Assembly (NCBI GenBank): GCA_965248775.1 | Contig: OZ252150.1 | Location: forward strand, 3,658,001-3,722,000 | Direction of reading: 5' to 3' | DNA length: 64,000 nt | DNA from: JBHHUI01 sp965248775 | Lineage (GTDB): Bacteria > Chloroflexota > Anaerolineae > Anaerolineales > JBHHUI01 | Shown: in pieces, positions 63,076 through 64,000 of the stretch | How positions within the stretch are numbered: the first letter of the stretch is position 1 | Layout: each line of letters opens with the position of its first letter | Program-made: the position numbers and the translations under genes | Notes under the pieces: generated by a model | What the model was told of the DNA's origin: nothing | What the model saw: the letters and a program-made list of their open reading frames with translations, nothing else | The model's database searches: none

Positions 63076-64000
63076 ATGAAATCGTACCAAGAGGTAGACG
63101 TCGTCCAGTACGCCGATACCGTCGAGCAAATTATCGGCGAAGTTGCCGCGCGCGAACAATTCGGCGCCGAAGCATTACGCTCGATCCTGAGGCGCTACCC
63201 TCGTGATGGGCGCGGCATGTTCAGCAAGAACTTGCTCGTGCGCACCTACAAGCACTTGTGTGACACCGGGCGCATGACATTGGACGAACGGACATTGCAA
63301 CGTCTGCGCATGAAGCCCACCCGCACAATCTCGGGAGTTGCACCGGTGACAGTGCTCACAAAGCCATACCCATGTCCCGGAAAGTGTATATTCTGCCCGA
63401 CCGATGTGCGCATGCCCAAGAGTTATTTGCGGGATGAGCCGGGCGCGATGCGCGCTGAGCAACATGCCTTCGACCCGTTTGAACAAACAGCGGCCCGCAT
63501 TCACACATTCGATACAAACGGTCACGCCACAGATAAAATTGAATTATTGATCCTGGGTGGAACCTGGTCGAGCTATCGGCGTGATTATCAGGAATGGTTC
63601 ATTCAACGTTGCCTTGATGCGATGAACGAGCGCGAGTCGTCATCGTTGGCCGAAGCGCACGATTGGAATGAGAGGGCTGCGCATCGCAATGTAGGTCTGG
63701 TGATCGAGACGCGACCGGACTACGTAACCCCGGAGGAGATACGCTGGTTGCGCGGGCTCGGCGTGACGAAGGTGCAAATGGGGGCACAGTCGCTGGATGA
63801 TCGCGTGCTGGAACTCAACAATCGCGGCCACACAGTGGAAGAAACACGCCAGGCAATGACGCTGCTCCGCACAGCGGGCTTCAAGACTGTGCTCCACTGG
63901 ATGCCAAACTTGCTGGGCGCGACACCCGAGACGGATCTGATTGACTTTGAGGCGCTCTGGTCGGACGAAGGTTTACGCCCGGACGAGATCAAGATCTATC
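63076..64000 (+). CDS. ELP3-type tRNA uridine(34) carboxymethyl-synthase (partial, 3' end outside window)
   Basis: 308 residues visible; it runs off the right edge before the acetyltransferase domain. An N-terminal basic tRNA-binding region (RMTLDERTLQRLRMKPTR) is followed by the radical-SAM core with Cys100, Cys104 and Cys107 in PYPCPGKCIFCPTDVRMP, EPGAMRAEQHAFDPFEQT, KIELLILGGTWSSYRRDY and NVGLVIETRPDYVTPEEI. This is the Elp3 family, which makes cm5U at wobble uridines from acetyl-CoA and SAM; bacterial members exist, notably in Dehalococcoides. Divergent from the TRM9-like gene. Confidence 0.92.
   Translation, partial: MKSYQEVDVVQYADTVEQIIGEVAAREQFGAEALRSILRRYPRDGRGMFSKNLLVRTYKHLCDTGRMTLDERTLQRLRMKPTRTISGVAPVTVLTKPYPCPGKCIFCPTDVRMPKSYLRDEPGAMRAEQHAFDPFEQTAARIHTFDTNGHATDKIELLILGGTWSSYRRDYQEWFIQRCLDAMNERESSSLAEAHDWNERAAHRNVGLVIETRPDYVTPEEIRWLRGLGVTKVQMGAQSLDDRVLELNNRGHTVEETRQAMTLLRTAGFKTVLHWMPNLLGATPETDLIDFEALWSDEGLRPDEIKIY

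Overview
The window looks like a chromosomal segment of an uncultured Chloroflexota bacterium (Anaerolineae/Caldilineae-like). This is inferred from gene content: many lipoproteins and membrane proteins with Thr/Pro-rich linkers and VEVPVEVP-type repeats, GAF histidine kinases, Reg_prop beta-propeller sensors, an ELP3-type tRNA-modification enzyme and a scattered gatCAB set. No rRNA, tRNA or CRISPR array was recognised. Most genes lie on the minus strand.

Layout: 1-3.3 kb, tungsten/molybdenum aldehyde:ferredoxin oxidoreductase and a membrane M28 peptidase. 3.5-4.9 kb, a decayed IS3-family element. 4.9-8.7 kb, surface proteins, one split by a frameshift. 8.8-10.1 kb, a class III aminotransferase. 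10.2-17.6 kb, a signalling cluster: Ser/Thr kinase with an extracellular propeller, a LuxR-type response regulator, a REC-dCache-HAMP-class III cyclase and a linker protein. 17.7-24.5 kb, a GAF protein, an M16 peptidase with an unusual leader, two tandem secreted metallopeptidases and a YtxH-like protein. 24.7-26.5 kb, a probable Type II restriction-modification pair. 26.6-28.4 kb, two paralogous lipoproteins. 28.5-30.3 kb, threonine dehydrogenase disrupted by an IS1-family element. 30.5-35.3 kb, endonuclease III, a histidine kinase, coiled-coil and membrane proteins and a phosphoribosyltransferase. 35.5-38.6 kb, an insertion sequence whose interior is duplicated in tandem, abutting a truncated cNMP-type regulator. 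39-47 kb, methyltransferase and membrane protein, then an apparent gatC-gatA-nucleotidyltransferase-small gene-ald-gatB operon. 47-63 kb, a broken NarL-type two-component system, secreted metallopeptidase, lipase-like hydrolase, response regulator, membrane acyltransferase-like protein, LVIVD protein, glycosyltransferase-like protein and gamma-glutamyltransferase. 62.3-64 kb, a TRM9-like methyltransferase divergent from ELP3, which runs off the window.

A striking global feature is the number of broken genes. In-frame stops interrupt the cyclase (twice), a GAF histidine kinase, a response regulator and a glycosyltransferase-like protein. Single-base frameshifts, several at homopolymers, split a surface protein, the kinase-propeller protein, a NarL-type kinase and a metallopeptidase. 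Either this genome is losing sensory and surface genes, or the assembly carries residual errors; the sequence alone cannot settle it.

The most interesting biology is (1) the ELP3/TRM9-like pair, which would make a eukaryote-like carboxymethyl-to-methoxycarbonylmethyl wobble-uridine pathway in a bacterium, (2) the uncharacterised R-M pair, (3) the kinase-propeller/regulator/cyclase cluster and (4) the internally duplicated insertion sequence.
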